A DNA stretch of 64,000 nucleotides from Novosphingobium piscinae. GTDB taxonomy: Bacteria > Pseudomonadota > Alphaproteobacteria > Sphingomonadales > Sphingomonadaceae. The translations under genes and the position numbers were made by a program. Each line of letters opens with the position of its first letter. Positions within the stretch are counted from its first letter, which is position 1. Shown one piece after another: positions 43,701-52,082 of the stretch. Location: contig NZ_JACLAX010000003.1 of NCBI RefSeq assembly GCF_014230355.1, forward strand, positions 1-64,000, in the 5' to 3' direction. The notes under the pieces were generated by a model, which had not been told where the DNA came from, made no database searches, and saw nothing but the letters and a program-made list of their open reading frames with translations.

Positions 43701-44197
43701 CGACGGGCCTTCGCCAAGGCGTCTTCGGCCAGATCCTCGCAGGCCAGCTGGGCATGACGCCAGTCGGCGGGATCGAGCGTCATCAGCTCGTCGGGATTGA
43801 AGATCAGGAACTCGGGGCCGGCGCCCTGGAAGTAGAGCCGGTCGGCGATCCGCGCGCCCTTCACGAACCGGGCGGGGAGCACGAAGCGGCCGCTGTCATC
43901 GAACGGAACCTTGAGGAAACCGAACAGCTGCGAGGAGCGCAACTGGCGGTTGAACGGCTCGCCGCGGCGCAGCGCGTTCTCCTCTTCGCGGTCGAGCTGG
44001 AGGTCGAGTTCGGCCTCGCGGCTGAGACCGAAGGCCACGAGGCAGGTCAGCGTGGGGTGAAGCTGGAGGCACAGCTCCTTGCGGCCGTCGCCCGAATCCT
44101 TGAGCGCCTTGCGGAAGTCCGGCGGCAGCACGAAGCGGTCCTTCTCGCCCTTCAGCGAGAAGCCCTGCCCGTTGTACCTGACGCGCCTAGTCTCCAC
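43697..44197 (-). CDS. mraZ: Transcriptional regulator MraZ
   Basis: This 166-residue protein starts at GTG 44197 ([32 protein letters not shown]). It has two SpoVT/AbrB-like swapped-hairpin repeats; the second has [17 protein letters not shown], with the R-F-x-LP pattern seen in both halves. MraZ forms a ring and binds G-rich direct repeats in front of its own operon, controlling dcw expression. Length is about 15 residues over E. coli MraZ (152). It is the first gene of the cluster. Candidate sites lie about 150-190 bp upstream. Confidence 0.93.
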   Translation of the reverse strand: METRRVRYNGQGFSLKGEKDRFVLPPDFRKALKDSGDGRKELCLQLHPTLTCLVAFGLSREAELDLQLDREEENALRRGEPFNRQLRSSQLFGFLKVPFDDSGRFVLPARFVKGARIADRLYFQGAGPEFLIFNPDELMTLDPADWRHAQLACEDLAEDALAKARR

Positions 44198-44598
44198 CAG
44201 CCCCTGCCCCCACCCAGGGTTGATCCGATTACCGGCATCAAAAGGAGCCGCACTCCGGCCTGCGCTGGGACGCAGCCGGTCGAGCCGCCCGCCGAAACGG
44301 GCTCCTTCCTGTCCGATGGACCATATCCATAACTCGCAAGTTCGGGGGTGGGAAGGTCTTTTTGCGGGAAAACGCGGGAAAAGGCGTCCGGTGCATTATG
44401 AATCAAGGTATTAAGGACCGAATTCCTTGTTTGGGCCGGCGCCATGGCGCACCCTGCCACTTGAGACTTATTTCATTTATTCAATAGCTTAATGGACCGC
44501 GGACATCTAGTTCCCGCAGTTTCCCCAGATCGCCCGGAGCGCAGGCGTACCCGCCCCGGCGACGCCGGGAGCGGGTGTTGCCGGACCTTTGCGGGGAA
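44198..44598 (-). promoter_or_regulatory. dcw promoter region upstream of mraZ
   Basis: This 401-bp intergenic region is the only long gap ahead of the cluster and is notably A/T-rich at 44390-44500. It presumably carries the main mra promoter. A/T-rich tracts such as TTATTTCATTTATTCAATAG (44468-44487) and CTTAATACCTTGATTCATAATG on the minus strand could be promoter elements, but I cannot assign boxes. Possible MraZ sites lie within it and are listed separately. Confidence 0.55.
44349..44383. promoter_or_regulatory. Candidate MraZ-binding direct repeats
   Basis: On the plus strand TGGGA occurs at 44349-44353, followed by two adjacent 10-bp repeats GCGGGAAAAC (44364-44373) and GCGGGAAAAG (44374-44383). 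The 10-bp phase and GGGA core resemble the TGGGN-type repeats recognised by E. coli MraZ. The first spacing (16 bp) does not fit the pattern. Confidence 0.5.
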
Positions 44599-44934
44599 TC
44601 AGCGGGCGGGAATCGCCGTGGGGGATTCGGCCGGCCGCGCCGCCTCGGGCGAGGGCACGACGCCGATGTCGGCAAGCGGATCGCTTTTGGACGCAGGACT
44701 GGCAGCGCTGCCGGCGGGCGCGGTGGCATCCGACAGGCGGGCGCGGTCCATGATGATGTTGGCGAGGCCCACCAGCATGAGCATCAGACACAGGCCGAGC
44801 AGGCCGACCTGCAGACGATGCAAAGCCTGCGCCCGCAGTTCACGCGCGCTGGGCGGCATGAACATCTGCGGACCCGTGCTGCCTGGCGACGACCCCTGGG
44901 GATCGTGCGGGAGGCTGTGGGGCTTGCTGGCCAT
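44599..44934 (-). CDS. Small single-pass membrane protein, uncharacterised
   Basis: This 111-residue protein starts at ATG 44934 (MASKPHSLPHDPQ); an earlier in-frame ATG at 44970 would add 12 residues of no clear merit. One hydrophobic helix (about 43-62, LQVGLLGLCLMLMLVGLANI) divides a proline-rich cytoplasmic arm from a periplasmic tail rich in Ala, Pro and Ser. No named family was recognised. It lies 401 bp before mraZ on the same strand and 54 bp after the cysteine synthase stop, so it probably belongs to the cysteine synthase transcript. Confidence 0.7.
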   Translation of the reverse strand: MASKPHSLPHDPQGSSPGSTGPQMFMPPSARELRAQALHRLQVGLLGLCLMLMLVGLANIIMDRARLSDATAPAGSAASPASKSDPLADIGVVPSPEAARPAESPTAIPAR

Positions 44935-44988
44935 CACTGCTGATTTAGTCTCAAGCGTGACGAACTGCAACCGATGATGGCGGCGGCG

Positions 44989-45993
44989 CTATGCGCCCTC
45001 GCGCGCCAGCCAGGGAAACACCGGCAGGCCCTTCGCGCGCAGCCAGTCGGGGTTGTAGAGGCTGGAGAGATAGCGGAAGCCGGTGTCGCACAGGATCGTC
45101 GCGATCCGGCTGCCCTTGCCCAGCTGGCGCCCGAGCGCGACCGCTCCGGCCACATTGATCCCCGAGGACAGGCCAAGGCAGAGCCCCTCCTCCTGCAGCA
45201 GCCGCGCCACCCATTCGATCCCTTCCTCGTCCGAGATGCGGAACTGGGTGTCGATGGGCGCGCCCTCGAGGTTGGCGGTGATCCGCCCCTGACCGATCCC
45301 CTCGGCCACCGAGTTGCCCTCGGCGCGCAGCTCGCCATGGGCAAAGTAATTGTAGAGTGCGGCGCCGTGCGGATCGGTCAGGGCGATGGTCACCCGGGGG
45401 TCGAAGGCCTTCAGCCCCATGCCCACCCCGGCCAGCGTGCCGCCGGTGCCCGCCGCGCAGGTGAACCCGTCGATCCGCCCTTCGAGCTGCTCCCACAGCT
45501 CGGGCGCGGTGCCTTCGATGTGCGCCTTGCGGTTGGCGGTATTGTCGAACTGGTTGGCCCAGACCGCGCCCTCGGTCTCGTCGGCGAGCCGGCGCGAGGT
45601 ATGGACGAAGTGCCCGGGATTGGAGAACGGTGCGGCCGGAACCAGCACCAGCTCCGCACCCAGCGCGCGCAGCGTGTCCATTTTCTCGCGCGACTGGGTT
45701 TCGGGCATGACGATGATCGTGCGATAGCCGCGCGCATTGGCGACCAGCGCCAGGCCGATCCCGGTATTGCCCGCCGTGCCCTCGACGATCGTCCCGCCCG
45801 GCTGCAGCAGCCCGCGCTCCTCGGCGTCGCGCACGATCCACAGGGCGGCACGGTCCTTGACCGAGGCGCCGGGGTTGGCGAACTCGCACTTGCCCCAGAT
45901 CTCGCACCCGGCGGCCTCGCTCGGGCCGCGCAGCAGGACGAGCGGCGTGTTGCCGATGAGATCGAGGGTCGAGGGCGCGGTGCGGTTGGTCAT
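44989..45993 (-). CDS. cysK: Cysteine synthase A / PLP-dependent sulfhydrylase
   Basis: This 334-residue PLP enzyme starts at ATG 45993. It shows LIGNTPLVLL, GKCEFANPGASVKDRAA with the Schiff-base lysine, EGTAGNTGIGLALVA, the loop CAAGTGGTLAGVG, and the FAD-free C-terminal segment GLSSGINVAGAVAL. It condenses O-acetylserine with sulfide to cysteine, using sulfide from CysI/CysH at 12-15 kb. The EGTAGNTG asparagine loop reads EGTAGNTG rather than the EPTSGNTG of E. coli CysK, so cystathionine beta-synthase-like variants cannot be fully excluded. It is divergent from the glycosylase gene, with 120 bp between starts. Confidence 0.9.
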   Translation of the reverse strand: MTNRTAPSTLDLIGNTPLVLLRGPSEAAGCEIWGKCEFANPGASVKDRAALWIVRDAEERGLLQPGGTIVEGTAGNTGIGLALVANARGYRTIIVMPETQSREKMDTLRALGAELVLVPAAPFSNPGHFVHTSRRLADETEGAVWANQFDNTANRKAHIEGTAPELWEQLEGRIDGFTCAAGTGGTLAGVGMGLKAFDPRVTIALTDPHGAALYNYFAHGELRAEGNSVAEGIGQGRITANLEGAPIDTQFRISDEEGIEWVARLLQEEGLCLGLSSGINVAGAVALGRQLGKGSRIATILCDTGFRYLSSLYNPDWLRAKGLPVFPWLAREGA

Positions 45994-46113
45994 GCTGCGT
46001 GACCTAGGAGGCCCGGCGGCAAATCTCAATCCTCGGTTGCAGCGCCCCGGGTATCGCCCGCGCCCGCGCCGCCTTATGCTGGCCCCGCGAACGACCAGCA
46101 CGGAGCACGACCA

Positions 46114-46731
46114 GTGGGATTGACGGCCGACCAATTGCGCAGCGGGCTCGACACGATCGCCACCGCCGAACCGCGGCTGGCGGCCGCTCTCACCCGCGCC
46201 GGCTACCCCGAGCCGCGGATCCGCTCACGCGGCTGGCAGACCATGCTGCGCACCATCGTCGGCCAGCAGGTCAGTGTCGCGGCGGCCGCCTCGATGTGGC
46301 GCAAGCTGGAAGGCGAGCTGGGCGAGACCTTCACCCCCGATGCGCTGCTGGCGCGCGATTTCGACGCGCTGCGCGCCTGCGGGCTGTCGCGCCAGAAGCA
46401 GTCTTACGCACGGAGCCTGTGCGAGCTGGTCAGCAGCGGTGCCCTGACCTTCGACGCCCTTCCCGCCGACGACGAGGCGGCGATCGCCGAGCTGACCCGG
46501 ATCAAGGGCATCGGCAGGTGGTCGGCCGAGATCTACCTGCTCTTCGCCGAGGGCCGCCCCGATATCTGGCCAGCCGGTGACCTGGCCGTCCAGGCGGGAC
46601 TGCACCGCATTCTGGGGCTGGACGCGCGCCCTTCCGAGAAGGACACGCGCCGGCTCGCCGAGGCCTGGCGGCCGCATCGCGGGGCGGCGGCGATCTTCAC
46701 CTGGCACTGCTACAACAACCCGGCGCTGTAG
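46114..46731 (+). CDS. DNA-3-methyladenine glycosylase (AlkA-like, HhH-GPD)
   Basis: This 205-residue protein starts at GTG 46114, with CGGAG upstream. It is the short HhH-GPD type lacking the N-terminal TBP-like domain of E. coli AlkA. It shows IVGQQVSVAAA, the hairpin LTRIKGIGRWSAEIYLL at about 127-143 and the catalytic aspartate of GDLAVQAGL (about 156). It has no iron-sulfur cysteine cluster. It removes alkylated bases in base-excision repair. The size fits the compact bacterial AlkA family. Confidence 0.88.
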   Translation: MGLTADQLRSGLDTIATAEPRLAAALTRAGYPEPRIRSRGWQTMLRTIVGQQVSVAAAASMWRKLEGELGETFTPDALLARDFDALRACGLSRQKQSYARSLCELVSSGALTFDALPADDEAAIAELTRIKGIGRWSAEIYLLFAEGRPDIWPAGDLAVQAGLHRILGLDARPSEKDTRRLAEAWRPHRGAAAIFTWHCYNNPAL

Positions 46732-46828
46732 GCCTGGTGGATGAATGGCTGGACCGGGTGGGGAGCGGACGCGGGTGGCTGGGGTGGACGGGGCTGTCGC
46801 TCACTGTCTGACCAGAGCCAAACCCAGC
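46732..46828. other. Short spacer before the tandem repeat array
   Basis: This GC-rich gap of 97 bp follows the glycosylase stop. No gene or clear regulatory signal is visible. Confidence 0.3.
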
Positions 46829-47147
46829 GTCATGCCAGCGCAGGCTGGCATCTTCCACGGCGAGGCGAGAGATCCCGGCCTTCGCCGGGATGACGGGTAT
46901 CGGGCGCAAGCTGCCGAGCCCATGTCGGCCTGACCCTCCACCCCGTCATGCCAGCGCAGGCTGGCATCTTCCGCGGCGAGGCTGGAGATCCCAGCCTTCG
47001 CTGGGATGACGGATATTCGGCGCAACCCGCCGAGCCCATGTCGGCCTGACCCTCCACCCCGTCATGCCAGCGCAGGCTGGCATCTTCCGCGGCGAGGCTG
47101 GAGATCCCAGCCTTCGCTGGGATGACGGATATCGGACGCAAACCGCC
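46829..47147. repeat. Three-copy 116-bp tandem palindromic repeat
   Basis: Units start at 46829, 46945 and 47061, exactly 116 bp apart; the third is cut after about 87 bp. Each unit has two hairpins, GCCAGCGCAGGCTGGC and CCCAGCCTTCGCTGGG, framed by GTCAT and ATGAC, then a linker of about 50 bp ending CTCCACCCC. Copies 2 and 3 differ at only a few positions; copy 1 is more divergent (CCCGGCCTTCGCCGGG). The hairpins are of the kind dispersed as REP-like elements in many proteobacteria. Confidence 0.93.
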
Positions 47148-47252
47148 ATTCCCGTGTGTCCACCCGACCCTACCCCCCTGCGCCCCGTTGACCCGTTCCG
47201 CAAGGCACCCCATCGCTCCTCCGTTCGCATCCCGCGAATCGAGGGCATCCCC

Positions 47253-48431
47253 ATGACCACTCCCGCCGGCTATATCGCCACGATCCTGCTGCTTGGCTCG
47301 GGCGAGCTGGGCCGCGAGTTCGTTATCGCGGCCAAGCGGCTCGGCGCGCGGGTGATCGCCTGCGACGCCTATGCCAATGCCCCGGCGATGCAGGTGGCCG
47401 ACGCCTGCGAGGTCTTCTCGATGCTCGACGGCGCGGCCCTGGCCGAGGCGATCCGCAAACACCAGCCCGACTATGTCGTGCCCGAGGTCGAGGCGATCCG
47501 CACCGAGGTGCTGGCCGAGTTCGAGGCGGCCGGGACCAACGTGGTGCCCTCCGCCCGTGCCACGATCATGACGATGAACCGCGACCGCATCCGCGAAGTT
47601 GCCGCGGTCGAGCTGGGCCTGCGCACCTCGCGCTACCGCTATGCCGAGAGCCTGGCCGAGGTGGAGGAGGCCGTCAGCTTCACCGGCCTGCCCTGCGTGA
47701 TCAAGCCGGTGATGAGCTCGTCGGGCAAGGGCCAGTCGACCGTGCGCGAGGCCGGGGCCGTCGCGGCCGCCTGGGACTATGCCGTGGCCAACATGCGGGG
47801 TGACCGCGCCCGGGTGATCGTCGAGGAATTCATCGCCTTCGATTACGAGATCACCCTGCTGACCGTGCGCAGCCGCGAAGGCATCACCTTCTGCCCGCCG
47901 ATCGGCCACCGCCAGGAGCGCGGCGACTACCAGGAATCGTGGCAGCCCGCCGCCATGTCGGCGCAGGCCCTGGCCGATGCGCAGGACATGGCGCGCAAGG
48001 TGGTGGACGATCTGGGCGGCTATGGCCTCTTCGGGGTGGAGTTCTTCGTGCGCGGCGAGGAGGTGATCTTCTCCGAGCTCTCACCGCGCCCGCACGATAC
48101 CGGCATGGTCACCCTGATCTCGCAAAACCTCAGCGAGTTCGACCTGCATGCTCGCGCCGTGCTGGGGCTGCCCGTACCCGAGGTGGAGCTGTATGGCCCG
48201 GCTGCCTCGGCAGTGATCCTGGCCGACCGCGACAGCGCCCGGTTCACCTTTGCCGGACTGGCCGAGGCGCTTGCCACGCCCGGCGGCGGGGTCGACCTCA
48301 GGATCTTCGCCAAGCCCACCACCCGGCCCTGGCGCCGCATGGGCGTAGCCCTGGCCCGCGCGGAGGACACCGACACGGCCCGGCGCATCGCGGCCGAGGC
48401 GGCCGGCAAGGTGCGGATCGCCTACGACTGA
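47253..48431 (+). CDS. purT: Formate-dependent phosphoribosylglycinamide formyltransferase
   Basis: This 392-residue ATP-grasp enzyme starts at ATG 47253 (MTTPAGYIATILLLGSGELG), overriding longer frames that run into the repeat array. It has the N-terminal LLGSGELGREFVIAAKRLG fold, VPEVEAI, SSSGKGQSTV and ERGDYQESWQPAAMS, with FSELSPRPHDTGMVT near the metal site. The length matches the family (392 in E. coli). PurT makes formyl-GAR from formate and ATP in purine synthesis, an alternative to folate-dependent PurN. The 116-bp repeats lie right upstream, within its likely leader. Confidence 0.94.
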   Translation: MTTPAGYIATILLLGSGELGREFVIAAKRLGARVIACDAYANAPAMQVADACEVFSMLDGAALAEAIRKHQPDYVVPEVEAIRTEVLAEFEAAGTNVVPSARATIMTMNRDRIREVAAVELGLRTSRYRYAESLAEVEEAVSFTGLPCVIKPVMSSSGKGQSTVREAGAVAAAWDYAVANMRGDRARVIVEEFIAFDYEITLLTVRSREGITFCPPIGHRQERGDYQESWQPAAMSAQALADAQDMARKVVDDLGGYGLFGVEFFVRGEEVIFSELSPRPHDTGMVTLISQNLSEFDLHARAVLGLPVPEVELYGPAASAVILADRDSARFTFAGLAEALATPGGGVDLRIFAKPTTRPWRRMGVALARAEDTDTARRIAAEAAGKVRIAYD

Positions 48432-48484
48432 GCCGGCCGGGCGCGCCTTGGCAGTCCCGGACTGATCGCCTACAGCCGCCAGCG

Positions 48485-49063
48485 ATGGAATCCTGCCGCC
48501 TTTCCGCCACCGAGCTGGCCTGCCGCCGCGGCGACCGGGTCCTGTTCCGCGGCCTGACCCTCGCGCTTGGCGGCGGCGAGGCCTGCCAGATCGCCGGGGC
48601 CAACGGGATCGGCAAGTCCAGCCTGATGCGGCTACTGGCCGGGCTGGGTGAGCCTTTCGCCGGAACGATCGCCCGCGACGGCGAGGTGGGCCTGATCGAC
48701 GAACGTCCCGCGCTCGACCCGCACCTCCCGCTCGGCCGCGCCCTTGCCTTCTGGGAGCGCTTCGACGGGCGTGCGGCCGAGGCGGTCGGCCGGCTCGGGC
48801 TGGCCGCGCTGGCCGAGGTGCCGGTGCGGTTCCTGTCGACCGGGCAGAAGAAGCGCGCGGCGCTGGCGCGGCTGATCGCCCAGGCCGCGCCGATCTGGCT
48901 GCTCGACGAGCCGCTCAACGGGCTCGACACCGATGCGGTCGCGCTGGTCGAGACGATCGTGGCCGAGCATTGCGCAGCCGGCGGGCTGGCGGTGGTCGCC
49001 TCGCACCAGGCGATCGCCCTGCCCGGCGCGCAGCGGATCGCGCTGCGGGACTACGCCGCATGA
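48485..49063 (+). CDS. ccmA: Heme exporter ATP-binding protein CcmA
   Basis: This 192-residue ABC ATPase starts at ATG 48485 (MESCRLSATELACRRGDRVLF). Walker A is GANGIGKSSLMRLLAG at about 38-53, the signature FLSTGQKKRAALARL at about 117-131, and Walker B WLLDEPLNGLD at about 139-149. The CcmA-type signature is STGQKKR rather than LSGGQ. It energises CcmB(CD) in releasing holo-CcmE during cytochrome c maturation. It overlaps ccmB as ATGA. Its closeness to purT (53 bp) is probably incidental. Confidence 0.93.
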   Translation: MESCRLSATELACRRGDRVLFRGLTLALGGGEACQIAGANGIGKSSLMRLLAGLGEPFAGTIARDGEVGLIDERPALDPHLPLGRALAFWERFDGRAAEAVGRLGLAALAEVPVRFLSTGQKKRAALARLIAQAAPIWLLDEPLNGLDTDAVALVETIVAEHCAAGGLAVVASHQAIALPGAQRIALRDYAA

Positions 49064-49722
49064 CCGGGCGGCGGCTGCTGGCCCTGCTGCGCCGCGATCT
49101 GGCGCTGCTGCTGCTGGGCGGACGGCGGGGCGGGGCCATGCTGCCGCTGCTGTTCTTCGTCGCCGTGGCCATGCTGTTCCCCTTCGCGGTCGGGCCGGAC
49201 GCACCGCTCCTGGCGCGCACCGGCGGCGGAGTGATCTGGGTTGCGGCGCTGCTCGCGGCGATCCTCCCGCTCGACCGGCTGGTGGAACCCGATCTCGAGC
49301 TGGGCATGTTCGACCAGTGGGCCTTGCGCGGCCTGGCCGAGGAATGGGTGATCGCAATCCGGGTGGTGGCGCACTGGCTCAGCTTCGGCCCGCCGCTGAT
49401 GCTCGCCGCCCTGCCCGCCTCGGCGCTGCTCGGGATCGCGGCCGAGACCCTGCGCACGGTCGAGCTCGGCCTGCTGGTGGGCACGCCGGGGCTGGCCGCA
49501 ATCGGGGTGATGGTCGCCGCGCTCACGGCCGGACTGCGCGGCGGCGCGGCGCTGGCGGGCCTGCTGGTGGTCCCGCTGGCCGTGCCGCTGCTGGTGTTCG
49601 GCGCGGGCAGTCTGGCGCCGGGCGGTGAGACCGGGCTTGCGCTGACCGCGGCGGTCAGCCTGGTGCTGCTGGCGATTGCGCCCTTCGCCGGGGGGGCCGC
49701 AGTGCGGGCGGCACGCGGCTAG
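49060..49722 (+). CDS. ccmB: Heme exporter membrane protein CcmB
   Basis: This 220-residue integral membrane protein starts at ATG 49060. It has six predicted helices, with the CcmB pattern LLRRDLALLLLGGRRGGAML at the start and DRLVEPDLELGMFDQWALRGLAEEW, the most conserved part of the family, at about 72-95. It forms the ABC unit with CcmA for cytochrome c biogenesis. ccmC, normally next, is absent here: the downstream neighbour is the opposite-strand map gene, so ccmC and other ccm genes must lie elsewhere. Confidence 0.92.
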   Translation: MTGRRLLALLRRDLALLLLGGRRGGAMLPLLFFVAVAMLFPFAVGPDAPLLARTGGGVIWVAALLAAILPLDRLVEPDLELGMFDQWALRGLAEEWVIAIRVVAHWLSFGPPLMLAALPASALLGIAAETLRTVELGLLVGTPGLAAIGVMVAALTAGLRGGAALAGLLVVPLAVPLLVFGAGSLAPGGETGLALTAAVSLVLLAIAPFAGGAAVRAARG

Positions 49723-49765
49723 CGGGGGGTTAGCGGGGCGGACGGCGCGCGTTGGCCCCACCCCC

Positions 49766-50590
49766 TCAATACGGCGGCTTGTGCAATCCTGCCGGGCTGA
49801 GCGTGAAGATCTCGCAGCCGTCCTCGGTGATCCCGATCGAATGCTCGAACTGGGCCGACAGCGAACGGTCGCGGGTCACCGCGGTCCAGCCGTCGTCGAG
49901 CATCTTCACCCCCGCCTTGCCGAGGTTGATCATCGGCTCGATCGTGAAGAACATGCCCGGGCGCAGCTCGGGCCCGGTGCCGGCCCGCGCGGCGTGAACC
50001 ACTTCCGGCGCATCATGGAACAGGCGGCCGAGGCCGTGCCCACAGAACTCGCGGACCACGCCGTAGCGATGCGCCTCGGCGTGCCGCTGGATCACCGCGC
50101 CGATATCGCCCAGCCGCTTCCCGGGCCGGGCCTGCTCGATCCCCAGCATCAGGCATTCGTAGGTCACGTCGATCAGCCGGCGCGCCTTCAGCGGCACGTC
50201 GCCGACCAGGTACATCCGGCTCGAATCGCCATGCCAGCCGTCGAGCAGCGGGGTGACGTCGATATTGATGATGTCGCCGTCGCGCAGCACCTTGTCGCCC
50301 GGAATGCCGTGGCAGATCACGTTGTTGAGCGAGGTGCAGCACGAATGGGCAAAGCCCCGGTAGCCCAGCGTCGCCGGCACGGCGCCGCCATCGAGCGTCA
50401 TCTGGCGGACCAGATCGTCGATCTGCCCGGTGGTCACGCCCGGCTGGACGAAGGGCACCAGCGCGTCGAGGATCTCGGCCGCCAGCCGGCCGGCGCGGCG
50501 CATGCCGGCGAAGCCCTCGGGGCCATGGAGCTTGATCGTGCCGTCGCGCAGGACGGTGTCTTCAGCCGTGACGGTCTGGTACTGGTTCAT
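49766..50590 (-). CDS. map: Type I methionine aminopeptidase
   Basis: This 274-residue peptidase uses ATG 50590 (MNQYQTVTAEDT); ATG 50599 is an in-frame alternative. The pita-bread fold metal ligands are visible: aspartate in INIDVTPLLDGWHGDSS (two), histidine in FCGHGLGRLFH, glutamate in FTIEPMI and in QFEHSIGI. It has AHSCCTSLNNVICHGIP, the type I N-terminal signature, and no zinc-finger extension. It removes initiator methionine co-translationally. It is divergent from the M17 peptidase gene, 106 bp apart. Confidence 0.95.
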   Translation of the reverse strand: MNQYQTVTAEDTVLRDGTIKLHGPEGFAGMRRAGRLAAEILDALVPFVQPGVTTGQIDDLVRQMTLDGGAVPATLGYRGFAHSCCTSLNNVICHGIPGDKVLRDGDIINIDVTPLLDGWHGDSSRMYLVGDVPLKARRLIDVTYECLMLGIEQARPGKRLGDIGAVIQRHAEAHRYGVVREFCGHGLGRLFHDAPEVVHAARAGTGPELRPGMFFTIEPMINLGKAGVKMLDDGWTAVTRDRSLSAQFEHSIGITEDGCEIFTLSPAGLHKPPY

Positions 50591-50696
50591 CCGCGCCATG
50601 TAGCGCCGCCCGCCCGGTTTTGCGAGATGTTCGCGCGGGCGCGGGCACGATTTTCCGCTCGCATCGCCGCGCCCTCTGCGCCAAGACGGGCCCGGC

Positions 50697-52082
50697 ATGA
50701 CTGACAAGAACGCGCTGCTCCAGCCTGATCGCGGCCAGAAGGCCACGTCGTTGCACCTCGTGACCAAGGACGGCTTCGCCGAATGGTCGAAGCGGCTCAG
50801 CGCCGGCCAGCGCGCCGCGCTGGCGGCGCAGCGGTTTGAAGGCGCCGCCGGCGAGACCGCGATCGTCCCGGAGGGCGACGGCTGGTTTGCCCTGGGCGGT
50901 GTGGCCGACGCAGCCGACCTGACGAGCTGGTGCCTGGCCCGGCTGGCCGAGGTCCTTCCGGCCGGCACCTACCGCCTCGAAGACCCCGCGCCCGGCCGGG
51001 CGCTGCTCGGCTGGGTCACCGCACAGTACCGCTTCGACCGCTATCGCAGCGAACCCGCCGCCGAGGGGCCGCGCGTGCTGCTCACCCGCGAGGTCCGCGG
51101 AATCGAGGCCGCCCTGGCCGAGGCCGCGGCGGTCGAGCTGGTCCGTGACCTGGTCAACACCCCGGCCGAGGACATGGGCCCGGCCGAGCTCGAGGCGGCG
51201 GCCACCGCGCTGGCCCGGGCCCACCGGGCCGAGCTGCAGGTGACCAAGGGCGATCTGCTCGAGCGCGCTTTTCCGATGGTCCACATGGTCGGACGCGCGG
51301 CCGGGCGGGCCCATGCGCCGCGGATGATCGAGCTCGAATGGGGCGATCCGGCCCACCCCCGGGTGGCGGTGATCGGCAAGGGGGTGTGCTTCGATTCGGG
51401 CGGGCTCGACCTCAAGCCCAGTTCGGCCATGCTGCTGATGAAAAAGGACATGGGCGGCGCGGCGCATGCCCTCGCCCTCGCCCAGCTGATCATGCAGAGC
51501 GCGCTGCCGGTGCGGCTGCACCTGCTGATCCCGGCGGTGGAGAACGCCGTGGCGGGCAATGCCTTCCGCCCCGGCGACGTGCTGCGCAGCCGCGCCGGCC
51601 TGTCGGTCGAGATCGGCAACACCGATGCCGAGGGCCGGCTGGTGCTGGGCGACGCGCTGACCCGCGCGGGCGAGCTCAAGCCGGCGCTGGTGATCGACTT
51701 CGCCACCCTGACCGGCGCCGCGCGGGTCGCGCTGGGGCCCGACCTGCCGGCGCTGTTCGCCCGCCACGACGCCACCGCCGAGGCCCTGCTGGCCGCCGGG
51801 ACGGCGTGCGACGATCCGTGCTGGCGGCTGCCGCTGTGGGGCGGCTACCGCGACTATCTCAAGTCCGACCTGGCCGATCTCAACAACTCGCCGAGCAACG
51901 GTTTCGCCGGGACCATCGCCGCTGCGCTGTTCCTCGACCGGTTCGTGCCCGAGGGGGTGGACTGGGCCCACTTCGACACCTTCGCCTGGCGCCCGGTGGC
52001 CAAGCCCGGCCGGCCCAAGGGCGGCGAGGCGCTCGGGCTGCGGGCGGCCTGGCTGATGCTGCAGCGGCGCTATGGCGGATGA
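50697..52082 (+). CDS. Leucyl aminopeptidase family (M17) protein
   Basis: This 461-residue protein starts at ATG 50697. The C-terminal catalytic domain (about 170-455) shows LVNTPAEDMGP, the lysine-bearing IGKGVCFDSGGLDLKPSSAM, MKKDMGGAAHALAL and the M17 signature NTDAEGRLVLGDALT at about 306-320, with metal Asp/Glu residues. The N-terminal domain is short and unlike E. coli PepA. It hydrolyses N-terminal amino acids from peptides, probably in glutathione or general peptide turnover. Its last 11 bases overlap the SH3 gene. Confidence 0.93.
   Translation: MTDKNALLQPDRGQKATSLHLVTKDGFAEWSKRLSAGQRAALAAQRFEGAAGETAIVPEGDGWFALGGVADAADLTSWCLARLAEVLPAGTYRLEDPAPGRALLGWVTAQYRFDRYRSEPAAEGPRVLLTREVRGIEAALAEAAAVELVRDLVNTPAEDMGPAELEAAATALARAHRAELQVTKGDLLERAFPMVHMVGRAAGRAHAPRMIELEWGDPAHPRVAVIGKGVCFDSGGLDLKPSSAMLLMKKDMGGAAHALALAQLIMQSALPVRLHLLIPAVENAVAGNAFRPGDVLRSRAGLSVEIGNTDAEGRLVLGDALTRAGELKPALVIDFATLTGAARVALGPDLPALFARHDATAEALLAAGTACDDPCWRLPLWGGYRDYLKSDLADLNNSPSNGFAGTIAAALFLDRFVPEGVDWAHFDTFAWRPVAKPGRPKGGEALGLRAAWLMLQRRYGG

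Noticed and set aside
46829..47147. Possible CRISPR array because of regular spacing
   Set aside because: The 116-bp unit is repeated as a whole with no variable spacers, and no cas gene is near.
46801..47260. Short frames in the tandem-repeat array encoding peptides like MPAQAGIF
   Set aside because: They are generated by the palindromic repeats themselves, recur in each unit, and lack a start region or family pattern.
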